Notes: generated from the letters alone by a model not told the origin. DNA of 64,000 nt from Streptomyces collinus (GCF_031348265.1 NZ_CP133771.1:6510001-6574000), one strand, 5' to 3'; positions 53,929-63,230 are shown, counted from the first letter of the stretch. Program-made: numbers and translations.

Positions 53929-56211
53929 GTGATCCAGGCCTTCGGACTGACCAGCAACCCCCGCAAGGAGCTTCCGCCCGCAGCCGACGACGTCTCCTTC
54001 GAGGCGCGGGCGGGGCGCATCACCGCGCTGCTCGGAGCGCCGGGCGCCGGCAAGACGACGGTTCTCAGACTCATGCTCGAACTGCAACAGGGTCGCGGCA
54101 TCACCCACTTCCGGGGCCGCCCCCTGCACCGCATCGCCCATCCCTCGCGTGAGGTCGGCGTGCTGCTGGGTGACGTGCCGGGGCACCCCGCCCGCACGGT
54201 CCGCGGTCATCTGCGCATGTTGTGCGCCGCCGCCGGGGTCCCGGTCCGACGTGCCGATGAAGTCCTCGAGGCGGTCGGGCTCGTGAGCCTGCGCGACGAA
54301 CGCCTCGGCACCCTCTCCCGCGGTATGGACCGCCGCCTGGGCTTGGCCTGCGTCCTCCTGGCCGACCCGCACACCCTCGTCCTCGACGATCCCGCCGGCG
54401 GACTGTCCACGCGCGAGAGCACCTGGCTGCACGACATGCTGCGTGCCCACGCCGGCCAGGGCGGCACGGTCCTTTTCACCACGACCGACCCCAAGGAGGC
54501 CGCGCGCACCGCCGATCACGTCGTCACCCTCGAACAGGGCAGGCTCGTGGCCGACCAGGAGGTCGCGGAGTTCTCGCGGACCCGCCTCCGCCCCCGGGTC
54601 GCCGTACGCAGCCCGCACGCGGCCCGTCTGGCAGCTCTCCTGGCCAAGCAGGCCCGCACCTCACGGCGTTCGGTCGAGGTCGTCCGAGAGGGCGGCAACC
54701 GTCTTTCGGTGTACGGCGGTACCTGCGCGGACGTCGGCGAGATCGCCTTCCGCCACGGCATCGTGGTTCACCAACTCGCCGACGAGATCGGAGACATGGG
54801 GCCCGGGGCAGGCTTCCCTCGGACAGGCGGGCCGAGTGACCGAAGTCTGGCCGCATCAGGGCGCGTCACCGGAATGCACCGGACGGCCCATCCGCCCCGG
54901 CCCGCAGAAGCAGCGTCGCCTCGCGACCCATCGAGACCGTTCGTGAGCGATGCCACGGCCCAAACGATCGGGTCGCGGTCTCCGCTAGAGCCGGGATCTT
55001 TGTCAGACGCACGAGGACAGGGCGCTCCAGAGCCGGGCGCACCAGATCAGGGCGCACCACAGCAGGGTGCGCGAGAACGAGGCGCTCCAGAACAAGGCGC
55101 GTCAGAGCAAACCGCACCCGATCAAGGCGCAGAGCCGTCGCCCACCTCCGCAGACCCTGCCGTCGTCGTTTCCGCCGAGCCGCGGCCCACGCTGGACCCG
55201 CTATCCGGCACGGGCGCTCCGGAACCGGGCACGGACGAGCCGTCGCCTTCCTCCGGGCACCCGCGCCCTGCCGCCGAGATGCAAGAAGTCCTCGACGCCT
55301 CCTCGACGAGCCAGTCAAGCAACGGGCCTCTGGCGGAGACCGCGCCCATCCCGCCCCGAACGCTGCTCCCTACCGGCGTCCGCACAGCTCGCACACTCGA
55401 CGCGCTGCCCCCTCTGCCGCCCCCCATCTCCGTCCGACCCGCCCCGAGCCCTCTCCGCCCCCTCCGTTACGAGATCCGTCGTGCCGCCGGGGTCGGCACC
55501 GGGTTCCTGACCGGGGCCGTCGTGCTCGCCGTGTCCGCGGTGACCGCCGTCGTGCTCGCACGCATCGGCCACACGCCTCAGCCTCGCCTGCTGGCCGCAT
55601 GGCCGCGGGAGCTGCCTTTGCCGCCCGCGGCGCTCGGTGCGGGACTGCTCGGTGCGCTGGCCTTCGGCGACGAGTTCCGCCATCCCGCCCTGGCGGCAGA
55701 CCGCGGCACCGTGCCCCGCCGGCTGGGGCTGCTGGCCGCCAAACTGCTCGTCTCCTCGGCCACCGCGCTGGTGCTGGCCGTCCTGACCGTCGGCTGCGAC
55801 GCCGAAGTGCTCTATCTCGTCTACGGACGAGAGGTCGCCCAGGTTCCCGCCGACTGGCTCCCCATGAGTGCGAATTGGATCGGGCTCGTGGTCGGCTGCG
55901 CCTGGGCCGGTGTACTCGCCGCCGGTGTCTTCCGGTCCACCACCGCCGGACTCGCCGCCGTCGCCGCCGTTCCCCTCCTCGTCGTACCCGTCGTGCACCA
56001 GCTCGTGAACGGACCGTCCGTGCGAACCGCGGCCGGACTGCCCATGAGGCTGCGAGAGGCACTCCTGCCGCGATGGCCCTTCGGGGGAGAGCGCTACCTG
56101 GAAGCCGCGCTCGAGGTGATCTCCCAACCCGTGGGCGGTGCACTGACGTTGTCGCTGACCGCCCTGCTCTGCGCGTATCTGCTGACCGGCCTGCGCAGCC
56201 GCTTCCGGTGA
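53929..56211 (+). CDS. ABC transporter with fused ATPase and membrane domains
   Basis: About 760 residues from the GTG at 53929 (VIQAFGLTS). Residues ~1-300 are an ATPase: Walker A LLGAPGAGKTTVL, signature TLSRGMDRRLGLA (atypical) and Walker B TLVLDDPAGGLS, with Asp in place of the usual catalytic Glu after the Walker B Asp. Residues ~310-505 are a hydrophilic Pro/Glu/Gln-rich linker with seven 15-bp repeats. The C-terminal ~240 residues hold about six hydrophobic segments. The linker has looser codon use than its flanks. The substrate is unknown. Confidence 0.8.
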   Translation: MIQAFGLTSNPRKELPPAADDVSFEARAGRITALLGAPGAGKTTVLRLMLELQQGRGITHFRGRPLHRIAHPSREVGVLLGDVPGHPARTVRGHLRMLCAAAGVPVRRADEVLEAVGLVSLRDERLGTLSRGMDRRLGLACVLLADPHTLVLDDPAGGLSTRESTWLHDMLRAHAGQGGTVLFTTTDPKEAARTADHVVTLEQGRLVADQEVAEFSRTRLRPRVAVRSPHAARLAALLAKQARTSRRSVEVVREGGNRLSVYGGTCADVGEIAFRHGIVVHQLADEIGDMGPGAGFPRTGGPSDRSLAASGRVTGMHRTAHPPRPAEAASPRDPSRPFVSDATAQTIGSRSPLEPGSLSDARGQGAPEPGAPDQGAPQQGARERGAPEQGASEQTAPDQGAEPSPTSADPAVVVSAEPRPTLDPLSGTGAPEPGTDEPSPSSGHPRPAAEMQEVLDASSTSQSSNGPLAETAPIPPRTLLPTGVRTARTLDALPPLPPPISVRPAPSPLRPLRYEIRRAAGVGTGFLTGAVVLAVSAVTAVVLARIGHTPQPRLLAAWPRELPLPPAALGAGLLGALAFGDEFRHPALAADRGTVPRRLGLLAAKLLVSSATALVLAVLTVGCDAEVLYLVYGREVAQVPADWLPMSANWIGLVVGCAWAGVLAAGVFRSTTAGLAAVAAVPLLVVPVVHQLVNGPSVRTAAGLPMRLREALLPRWPFGGERYLEAALEVISQPVGGALTLSLTALLCAYLLTGLRSRFR
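55021..55125. repeat. Seven 15-bp tandem repeats in the ABC transporter linker
   Basis: Units of the form GGCGCACCAGATCAG run from 55021 in strict 15-base steps and encode variants of GAPDQ. The frame is preserved whatever the copy number. Confidence 0.88.
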
Positions 56212-56372
56212 CGACTGTCCGTAACCCTTGGTCCGGCCATGCCCACAACTCCCCGCAGAACGCCCATTTCTTTCCGATAAGGCGTCAATTGCGACGGGGT
56301 GAGCGATCACCCTTTCGTGTGCTTTTCACCAAAGACCTCAAGGGAGTTGGAGACGAGGCCGACAAAGGATGC

Positions 56373-57260
56373 GTGAGTACCCTTGCGCACACCATGATGA
56401 CCGCCGCCCGCTCCGCTGACTCCGGCCTCGCGAGCCCGGGCGAACTCGACCGCTACCCGTACGCCGAGGCGCCCGCCGTCGACCGCGTCGGGGTCCCTGT
56501 CTGGGACGGCGGGGACCCCGAGCTGGGCCGTGTGGGCCGACGCGCCGCGGGCAGTCGCGGACGCGGGCTGCACGGTCAACTCGTCCAGCAACTCGGTCAG
56601 ATGATCGTCTCCGGCGACCTGGGTGCCGACCGCCCGCTCGTGCCCGAGGAGATCGGCCAGCGCTTCGAGGTCTCCCGCACCGTCGTCCGCGAGTCGCTCC
56701 GCGTCCTGGAGGCCAAGGGCCTGGTGAGCGCCCGCCCGAACGTCGGCACGCGCGTGCGCCCCGTCAGCGACTGGAACCTCCTCGACCCGGACATCATCGA
56801 ATGGCGGGCCTTCGGGCCGCAGCGCGACGACCAGCGCCGCGAGCTGAGCGAGCTGCGGTGGACGATCGAGCCCCTCGCCGCCCGCCTCGCCGCCGGGCAC
56901 GGGCGCGAGGACGTCCAGCAGCGCCTTGCAGACATGGTCGAGATCATGGGGCACGCCATGGCCCAGGGTGATGCGCTCACCTTCTCCCGCGCCGACTCGG
57001 AGTTCCACTCGCTGCTCATTCAGGTCGCCGGCAACCGCATGCTGGAGCACCTCTCCGGCATCGTGTCCGCGGCGCTTCAGGTCTCGGGTGGCCCGGTCAC
57101 GGGCTGTGACCGGCCGAACGAGGCGTCCCTGGGGCACCACGGCCGTATCTGTGACGCCCTCGCCGCCGGCGACGGGGCGGCGGCCGAGGCGGCCATGCGT
57201 CAGCTCCTCATGGTCCATCCCGAGGTGGAACGGGTCGTGCCCGCCCCGCGCGAGCACTGA
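56373..57260 (+). CDS. whiH: Sporulation regulator WhiH (GntR family)
   Basis: A 295-residue GntR/FadR-type regulator starting VSTLAHTMMTAARSADSG. An N-terminal extension of ~65 residues precedes the winged helix (LVQQLGQMIVSGDLGADRPLVPEEIGQRFEVSRTVVRESLRVLEAKGLVSARPNVGTRV), followed by an FCD ligand domain with the metal-binding-type pattern (SRADSEFHSLL, GHHGRICDAL). The position directly upstream of hrdB is the conserved place of whiH, needed for sporulation septation in aerial hyphae. AAAGGA lies close to the GTG. Confidence 0.93.
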   Translation: MSTLAHTMMTAARSADSGLASPGELDRYPYAEAPAVDRVGVPVWDGGDPELGRVGRRAAGSRGRGLHGQLVQQLGQMIVSGDLGADRPLVPEEIGQRFEVSRTVVRESLRVLEAKGLVSARPNVGTRVRPVSDWNLLDPDIIEWRAFGPQRDDQRRELSELRWTIEPLAARLAAGHGREDVQQRLADMVEIMGHAMAQGDALTFSRADSEFHSLLIQVAGNRMLEHLSGIVSAALQVSGGPVTGCDRPNEASLGHHGRICDALAAGDGAAAEAAMRQLLMVHPEVERVVPAPREH

Positions 57261-57335
57261 CCGAGTTCCGCGGGCGGCGCGGCCGGGTGTGCCACCCCCC
57301 TCCTGTGGCAGTGCCTGATCGGTGATCCGCCTCCC

Positions 57336-57376
57336 GTCGGACCTCGTGGGATCCCAGTGATCCTGCGGGGTCCGAC
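57336..57376 (+). terminator. Possible whiH terminator
   Basis: GTCGGACC (57336-57343) pairs with GGTCCGAC (57369-57376), 8 bp, with further partial pairing of GGATCC/GATCC inside the loop. Confidence 0.5.
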
Positions 57377-57445
57377 GGCGCGAAAGGGCCGGGCCTTGTG
57401 GGGCGGCCGAGCCAGTACCGCATGTGACCTCTTATGTAAGTGTTT

Positions 57446-57459
57446 GAACGATTTCGTTC
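57446..57459. promoter_or_regulatory. Dyad element upstream of hrdB
   Basis: GAACGA-TT-TCGTTC is a perfect 6-bp dyad with a 2-base centre, in an AT-rich patch 230 bases before the hrdB start. It looks like a repressor site rather than a terminator. Confidence 0.35.
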
Positions 57460-57685
57460 GCTTACGGGGTGTGACTCGGGCCACGCGGATTAGGCGTAAC
57501 GCTCGCGGGAAGAACGCGATGACCTAAGAGGTGACAGCCGCGGAGGGAATACGGACGCCGTTCACGGCGCTGTGCATCTTCCCGGCCCCCGCCCGCGCCG
57601 TCGGCCCACCCCCAAGCCGGCGGTCGGCTCCTGTCCACTGTGGACGGGGCCGGAAGCCGTTTTCCAACGTTCCGAGAGGTTGTTC

Positions 57686-59227
57686 GTGTCGGCCAGCACA
57701 TCCCGTACGCTCCCGCCGGAGATCGCCGAGTCCGTCTCTGTCATGGCGCTCATTGAGCGGGGAAAGGCTGAGGGGCAGATCGCCGGCGATGACGTGCGTC
57801 GGGCCTTCGAAGCTGACCAGATTCCGGCCACTCAGTGGAAGAACGTACTGCGCAGCCTCAACCAGATCCTCGAGGAAGAGGGTGTGACGCTGATGGTCAG
57901 TGCCGCAGAGCCCAAGCGCACCCGAAAGAGCGTCGCAGCGAAGAGTCCCGCCAAGCGCACCGCCACCAAGACGGTCGCGGCCAAGGCGGTGACCACCCGG
58001 AAGCCCACCGCCACCGCCACGCCGGCGGCGCCCGCCACCGAGCCCGCCGCCGAGGAGGAGGCACCCGCCAAGAAGGCGGCTGCCAAGAAGACGACCGCCA
58101 AGAAGGCGGCCACGAAGAAGACCGTCGCCAAGAAGACGGCGGCCAAGAAGACCAGCGCCAAGAAGGACGACGCCGAGATCCTCGAGGAGGAGGTGCTCGA
58201 GGAAGCAGCCCCCGGCAAGGCCGGTGAGGAGGCCGAGGGCACCACCGAGAACGCGGGCTTCGTGCTCTCCGACGAGGACGAGGACGACGCGCCCGCCCAG
58301 CAGGTCGCGGCCGCCGGTGCCACCGCCGACCCGGTCAAGGACTACCTCAAGCAGATCGGCAAGGTTCCTCTGCTCAACGCCGAGCAGGAGGTCGAGCTCG
58401 CCAAGCGCATCGAGGCCGGACTGTTCGCCGAGGACAAGCTGGCGAACGCCGACAAGCTGGCCCCGAAGCTCAAGCGCGAGCTGGAGATCATCGCCGAGGA
58501 CGGCCGCCGCGCCAAGAACCACCTCCTGGAGGCCAACCTCCGTCTGGTGGTCTCCCTGGCCAAGCGCTACACCGGCCGCGGCATGCTCTTCCTGGACCTC
58601 ATCCAGGAGGGCAACCTCGGTCTGATCCGCGCGGTCGAGAAGTTCGACTACACCAAGGGCTACAAGTTCTCCACGTACGCCACCTGGTGGATCCGTCAGG
58701 CGATCACCCGCGCCATGGCCGACCAGGCCCGCACCATCCGTATCCCGGTGCACATGGTCGAGGTCATCAACAAGCTCGCGCGTGTGCAGCGCCAGATGCT
58801 CCAGGACCTGGGCCGCGAGCCCACCCCGGAGGAGCTGGCCAAGGAGCTCGACATGACCCCCGAGAAGGTCATCGAGGTCCAGAAGTACGGCCGTGAGCCC
58901 ATCTCGCTGCACACCCCGCTGGGCGAGGACGGCGACAGCGAGTTCGGTGACCTCATCGAGGACTCCGAGGCGGTCGTCCCGGCCGACGCGGTCAGCTTCA
59001 CGCTCCTGCAGGAGCAGCTGCACTCCGTCCTGGACACCCTGTCCGAGCGTGAGGCGGGCGTCGTCTCGATGCGCTTCGGCCTCACCGACGGTCAGCCGAA
59101 GACCCTCGACGAGATCGGCAAGGTCTACGGCGTCACGCGTGAGCGGATCCGTCAGATCGAGTCCAAGACCATGTCGAAGCTGCGCCACCCGTCCCGTTCG
59201 CAGGTGCTGCGCGACTACCTCGACTGA
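57686..59227 (+). CDS. hrdB: Principal RNA polymerase sigma factor HrdB
   Basis: 513 residues from the GTG at 57686, which has AGAGG 6 bases before it. Region 1.1 (PEIAESVSVMALIERGKAEGQIAGDDV) is followed by an actinobacterial Lys/Ala/Thr-rich stretch with repeated KKTAAKK-like units and an acidic segment. Region 1.2 is DPVKDYLKQIGKVPLLNAEQEVELAKRIE, region 2 is GRGMLFLDLIQEGNLGLIRAVEKFDYTKGYKFSTYATWWIRQAI, region 3 follows and region 4 ends YGVTRERIRQIESKTMSKLRHPSRS. It is the essential housekeeping sigma factor. Confidence 0.98.
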   Translation: MSASTSRTLPPEIAESVSVMALIERGKAEGQIAGDDVRRAFEADQIPATQWKNVLRSLNQILEEEGVTLMVSAAEPKRTRKSVAAKSPAKRTATKTVAAKAVTTRKPTATATPAAPATEPAAEEEAPAKKAAAKKTTAKKAATKKTVAKKTAAKKTSAKKDDAEILEEEVLEEAAPGKAGEEAEGTTENAGFVLSDEDEDDAPAQQVAAAGATADPVKDYLKQIGKVPLLNAEQEVELAKRIEAGLFAEDKLANADKLAPKLKRELEIIAEDGRRAKNHLLEANLRLVVSLAKRYTGRGMLFLDLIQEGNLGLIRAVEKFDYTKGYKFSTYATWWIRQAITRAMADQARTIRIPVHMVEVINKLARVQRQMLQDLGREPTPEELAKELDMTPEKVIEVQKYGREPISLHTPLGEDGDSEFGDLIEDSEAVVPADAVSFTLLQEQLHSVLDTLSEREAGVVSMRFGLTDGQPKTLDEIGKVYGVTRERIRQIESKTMSKLRHPSRSQVLRDYLD

Positions 59228-59245
59228 GCGAGGCCGTACGACACG

Positions 59246-59279
59246 GAAGGCCCGGTTCCCCCAGGGGGGCCGGGCCTTC
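59246..59279 (+). terminator. Terminator after hrdB
   Basis: GAAGGCCCGG (59246-59255) pairs with CCGGGCCTTC (59270-59279), and the loop CCCCC/GGGGG can pair further. It lies 19 bases after the hrdB stop. Confidence 0.88.
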
Positions 59280-59364
59280 GCAGTGCTGCTTCGCCGCAGG
59301 TGCGGGGTTCGGCGGCTTGAATCACTCTGGGTGTCCGACCGACATCACGGAGTGAGGAGTGTGC

Positions 59365-60195
59365 ATGCGTCGTCGACTGGCACGAGCTCTGGTCCTGCCG
59401 CTGGCCCTGGCGGCCGCGGTGCCTGCCCTGTCCATAGGCTTCAGCGCCCCTGTGGCCGCCGACAGCGTGGTCATAGGCGGCTTTCCCGTCGAGGCGTCCC
59501 AGAGCCCGTGGACGGTGGCCCTGTCCAGTCGTGACCGGTTTGGGGGTACGCGCGCGGGGCAGTTCTGCGGAGGAGTGGCGGTCGCCCCCACCACCGTGCT
59601 CACCGCGGCGCACTGCCTGGATGAGGACGTCCTGGGCGGGCCCCCGGAGCGCGTACGGGACCTCAAGGTCATAGCCGGGCGCACCGACCTGCTCTCGGGC
59701 CGCGGCGGGCAGGAGGTCGCCGTGAGCCGCACGTGGGTGAACCCGGCCTACGACGGTGTCAGCAACGCCGGGGACTTCGCCGTACTCACCTTGGCCAAAC
59801 CGCTCCAGGGGGACTCGGTCATCGCCATGGCGGCCGACGGTGACCCCGCATACGCGGCCGGTGAGACCGCGACGGTGTACGGGTGGGGCGACACCTCGGG
59901 CACCGGCGAATACCCGGACGGTCTACGGGCGGCACGCGTGCGGGTGCTTCCGGACGCGCTGTGCGAGAAGGCGTATCCGGGCGGTATGGACGGCACCTAC
60001 GACGCCACGAGCATGCTGTGCGCCGGGGAGGCCGAGGGGGGCCGGGACGCCTGTCAGGGCGACAGCGGAGGGCCGCTGGTGGCTCAGGGGCGGCTGATCG
60101 GGCTCGTGTCCTGGGGGATCGGCTGTGGGCGGGCCGGCAACCCCGGTGTGTACATGCGAGTGTCCCACCTCATGCGGACGCTCGGCTGGACCTGA
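59365..60195 (+). CDS. Secreted trypsin-like serine protease
   Basis: 276 residues from the ATG at 59365, with GAGGAG 5 bases upstream; a GTG two codons earlier is less well placed. The N-terminus (MRRRLARALVLPLALAAAVPALS) is a signal peptide. Mature features: VIGGFPVEASQSPWTVAL after activation, His in LTAAHC, Asp in AGDFAVLTL, Ser in CQGDSGGPLV, and SWGIGCGRAGNPGVYMRVS. Cysteines suit three disulfides, and the Asp before the CQGDSGG motif suggests trypsin-like specificity. Confidence 0.92.
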   Translation: MRRRLARALVLPLALAAAVPALSIGFSAPVAADSVVIGGFPVEASQSPWTVALSSRDRFGGTRAGQFCGGVAVAPTTVLTAAHCLDEDVLGGPPERVRDLKVIAGRTDLLSGRGGQEVAVSRTWVNPAYDGVSNAGDFAVLTLAKPLQGDSVIAMAADGDPAYAAGETATVYGWGDTSGTGEYPDGLRAARVRVLPDALCEKAYPGGMDGTYDATSMLCAGEAEGGRDACQGDSGGPLVAQGRLIGLVSWGIGCGRAGNPGVYMRVSHLMRTLGWT

Positions 60196-60252
60196 ACCCC
60201 GGAAGGTGTGGGAGGCGTCCGGCGGAGTCCGAGCCGGTACGGGGGACGAGGA

Positions 60253-60293
60253 AACGGGCGGCTGTCTCTGGTGACCAGAGACAGCCGCCCGTT
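60253..60293. terminator. Bidirectional terminator, 19-bp stem
   Basis: 60253-60271 pairs perfectly with 60275-60293 around a TGA loop, between the protease gene and the convergent small zinc-protein gene. Confidence 0.92.
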
Positions 60294-60335
60294 CACCGGC
60301 CTGTGCCGGGCTGGCTCGTCGTCGGACGCGAGGTG

Positions 60336-60566
60336 TCAGCGCTCTTCTTCGGAGGCGTTCGCGGGAACGGACGTGAGCCGCTCCGTCTCGTCCTGTATCT
60401 CAGCGGCGATCTTCTTGAGTTCCGGCTCGAACTTGCGCCCGTGGTGGGCGCAGAAGAGCAGTTCTCCGCCGCTGAGCAGGACGACGCGCAGGTACGCCTG
60501 GGCGCCGCAGCGGTCGCAGCGATCAGCGGCCGTCAACTGGCTCGCAGGGGTCAGAACAGTAGTCAC
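60336..60566 (-). CDS. Small DUF7455-type zinc protein
   Basis: 76 residues, conserved between hrdB and parE in Streptomyces. CDRC and CAHHGRKFEPEL provide a likely Cys2-Cys/His zinc site in a single rubredoxin-like knuckle. AAGAGGCGACGT precedes the ATG. No function is known. The basic, compact sequence would suit binding to nucleic acid or protein. Confidence 0.85.
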   Translation of the reverse strand: MTTVLTPASQLTAADRCDRCGAQAYLRVVLLSGGELLFCAHHGRKFEPELKKIAAEIQDETERLTSVPANASEEER

Positions 60567-61008
60567 GTCGCCTCTTCTCTAGCTCGACGAGCTGTCGTAC
60601 CAGGGTCAACATCCAACCAGCCCCAAAACGTTCCCGCTCGTGGCTTTTCCTCGAAAGAATCTTTGCGAGGCGGCTGTCTGCTGCCGGTTGGCGGCGAATG
60701 TGCCGTATTGCGTGTCTATGTGTCTTACGGGGCTTCGCGTTGTATCGGTGGTCGGTCCTCCCGGCTGGGTTGCCGGTTGTTCATGAGGACGTGCCCGGAG
60801 CCTAAATGGTTCATGCCTGGAAGGGAACGTGATGTGTACTTCACTCCATCGAGGGATCGAACACGCATGCGAGTGTGGACTAGTCTGAGTTTCGGAGGAG
60901 GGTGGCGTTACAACGGCTCTACCAGGCCTCGGTACCCTCTCACCGGTGACCGAAGCCGCGCCCTTACCCATGAGGGCCCCATCTGAAATTCAGCGAGGAG
61001 CGAACCGC
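60567..61008 (+). other. Intergenic region before parE
   Basis: 442 bases between divergently transcribed genes. It is AT-rich for this genome and carries the candidate parE promoter (60857-60886). The minus-strand part must hold the promoter of the small zinc-protein gene, for which I could not assign hexamers. Confidence 0.45.
60857..60886 (+). promoter_or_regulatory. Candidate parE promoter overlapping an SOS-box-like sequence
   Basis: CGAACA (60858-60863) and TAGTCT (60881-60886) are 17 bases apart. TCGAACACGCATGCGA (60857-60872) matches 13 of 16 positions of the SOS box and would cover the -35. Confidence 0.4.
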
Positions 61009-63132
61009 GTGACCGCCGAGACGTCCGTGCCGTCCACAGCTCTGCTGGCAGGAGCCGACCGGGACGGTTCCAACTACACCGCGCGGCACCTGCTCGTCCT
61101 CGAGGGGCTCGAGGCCGTGCGCAAGCGCCCGGGTATGTACATCGGGTCGACCGACAGCCGTGGCTTGATGCACTGCGTCTGGGAGATCATCGACAACTCC
61201 GTCGACGAGGCCCTGGGCGGGTACTGCGACCACATCGAGGTGATCCTCCAGGACGACGGCTCTGTCGAGGTCCGGGACAACGGCCGGGGCATCCCGATCG
61301 ACGTCGAGCCCAAGACCGGCCTCTCCGGTGTCGAGGTCGTCATGACCAAGCTGCACGCCGGCGGCAAGTTCGGAGGCGGCTCCTACGCCGCCTCCGGCGG
61401 TCTGCACGGCGTCGGCGCCTCCGTGGTGAACGCCCTCTCCGCCCGGCTGGACGTCGAGGTGGACCGCGGTGGGCACACCCACGCGATCAGCTTCCGGCGC
61501 GGTGTTCCCGGCGCCTTCGCCGGGAACGGCTCCGAGGCCAAGTTCGAGGCCAAGAGCGGCCTGCGCAAGGCCAAGAAGATCCCGAAGACCCGCACGGGCA
61601 CGCGCGTGCGGTACTGGGCCGATCGCCAGATCTTCCTCAAGGACGCCAAGCTCAACCTGGAGACGCTGCACCAGCGCGCCCGTCAGACCGCGTTCCTGGT
61701 GCCCGGCCTGACCATCGTCGTGCGCGACGAGTACGGGCTCGGCGAGGGCGGCAGCAAGGGTGAGGAGTCCTTCCGCTTCGACGGCGGAATCAGCGAGTTC
61801 TGCGAGTACCTGGCGAACGACAAGCCGGTCTGCGACGTCCTCCGCTTCTCCGGGCAGGGCATCTTCAAGGAGACCGTCCCCGTCCTGGACGACCACGGCC
61901 AGATGACCCCCACCGAGGTCACTCGCGAACTCGGTGTCGACGTCGCCCTGCGCTGGGGGACGGGCTACGACACGACGCTCCGGTCCTTCGTCAACATCAT
62001 CGCCACGCCCAAGGGCGGCACCCACGTCGCGGGCTTCGAGCAGGCCGTGGCCAAGACGATGAACGAGGTGCTGCGCGCCAAGAAGCTCCTGCGCGTCGCC
62101 GAGGACGACATCGTCAAGGACGACGCCCTGGAGGGCCTGACCGCGGTCGTCACCGTGCGTCTCGCCGAGCCGCAGTTCGAAGGCCAGACCAAGGAGGTCC
62201 TCGGGACCTCGGCGGCCCGCCGCATCGTGAACAACGTGGTCACGAAGGAGCTCAAGGCGTTCCTGACGTCCACCAAGCGGGATGCCGCCCAGCAGGCCCG
62301 AGTCGTGCTGGAGAAGGCCGTCGCCGCCGCACGCACGCGTATCGCCGCCCGGCAGCACAAGGACGCGCAGCGCCGCAAGACGGCCCTGGAGTCCTCCTCG
62401 CTGCCCGCCAAGCTGGCCGACTGCCGCAGCGACGACGTCGACCGCAGCGAGCTGTTCATCGTCGAGGGAGACTCTGCGCTCGGCACGGCGAAGCTCGCCC
62501 GGAATTCCGAGTTCCAGGCGCTGCTGCCGATCCGCGGCAAGATCCTCAACGTTCAGAAGTCGTCTGTGACGGACATGCTGAAGAACGTCGAGTGCGGCGC
62601 GATCATCCAGGTCATAGGAGCCGGCTCGGGCCGGACCTTCGACATCGACACAGCACGCTACGGCAAGATCATCATGATGACCGACGCCGATGTCGACGGC
62701 TCGCACATCCGCACCCTGCTGCTGACGCTGTTCCACCGCTACATGCGGCCCATGGTCGAGGCCGGCCGGGTCTTCGCCGCGGTGCCGCCGCTGCACCGCA
62801 TCGAGATCGTCCAGCCGAAGAAGGGGCAGGACAAGTACGTCTACACGTACTCCGACCGCGAACTGCGTGACACGCTCATGGAGTTCCAGAGCAAGGGCAT
62901 CCGCTACAAGGACTCGATCCAGCGCTACAAGGGCCTCGGTGAGATGGACGCCGACCAGCTGGCCGAGACGACGATGGACCCGCGCCACCGCACCCTGCGC
63001 CGGATCAACCTCTCCGACCTGGAGGCCGCCGAGCAGGTCTTCGATCTGCTCATGGGCAACGACGTGGCGCCGCGCAAGGAGTTCATCTCCAACTCGGCGG
63101 CGACGCTGGACCGGTCGCGGATCGACGCGTAG
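61009..63132 (+). CDS. parE: DNA topoisomerase IV subunit B
   Basis: 707 residues from the GTG at 61009, with GAGGAG 9 bases upstream. The GHKL ATPase has EIIDNSVDEALGGYC, DNGRGIPI and ASGGLHGVGASVVNALS; the TOPRIM domain has EGDSALGTAK and MTDADVDGSHIRTLLLT. It decatenates chromosomes together with ParC, which should lie a few kilobases beyond this window. The call as ParE rather than GyrB rests on its place next to hrdB; gyrB of Streptomyces lies at the origin. It has no GyrB-type insert. Confidence 0.92.
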   Translation: MTAETSVPSTALLAGADRDGSNYTARHLLVLEGLEAVRKRPGMYIGSTDSRGLMHCVWEIIDNSVDEALGGYCDHIEVILQDDGSVEVRDNGRGIPIDVEPKTGLSGVEVVMTKLHAGGKFGGGSYAASGGLHGVGASVVNALSARLDVEVDRGGHTHAISFRRGVPGAFAGNGSEAKFEAKSGLRKAKKIPKTRTGTRVRYWADRQIFLKDAKLNLETLHQRARQTAFLVPGLTIVVRDEYGLGEGGSKGEESFRFDGGISEFCEYLANDKPVCDVLRFSGQGIFKETVPVLDDHGQMTPTEVTRELGVDVALRWGTGYDTTLRSFVNIIATPKGGTHVAGFEQAVAKTMNEVLRAKKLLRVAEDDIVKDDALEGLTAVVTVRLAEPQFEGQTKEVLGTSAARRIVNNVVTKELKAFLTSTKRDAAQQARVVLEKAVAAARTRIAARQHKDAQRRKTALESSSLPAKLADCRSDDVDRSELFIVEGDSALGTAKLARNSEFQALLPIRGKILNVQKSSVTDMLKNVECGAIIQVIGAGSGRTFDIDTARYGKIIMMTDADVDGSHIRTLLLTLFHRYMRPMVEAGRVFAAVPPLHRIEIVQPKKGQDKYVYTYSDRELRDTLMEFQSKGIRYKDSIQRYKGLGEMDADQLAETTMDPRHRTLRRINLSDLEAAEQVFDLLMGNDVAPRKEFISNSAATLDRSRIDA

Positions 63133-63155
63133 CCGGAGCGCCGGGCTGTTGCCGG

Positions 63156-63230
63156 GTACGGCCGGGGTCATGTACCCGGTCGGCAGTGGTCCGGCCTCCA
63201 TGAGTCGCCTGGGTACGGCCCCGGCCGTAC
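63156..63230. repeat. 12-bp inverted repeat after parE
   Basis: GTACGGCCGGGG (63156-63167) and CCCCGGCCGTAC (63219-63230) are perfect complements 51 bases apart, ahead of the shorter hairpin. Confidence 0.7.

Larger units (their letters stand above)
57261..57685 (+). other. Intergenic region between whiH and hrdB
   Basis: 425 bases. It holds a likely whiH terminator, a short perfect dyad (57446-57459), and GGGAAT at 57545-57550, which resembles the -35 element of SigR promoters known to drive hrdB; a matching GTT -10 at the usual 18-base spacing is not visible. The main hrdB promoter could not be assigned with confidence. Confidence 0.5.

Noticed and set aside
57545..57571. SigR-type promoter for hrdB
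   Set aside because: GGGAAT is present, but the expected GTT at 18 bases downstream is GCT, so I did not list it as a promoter.
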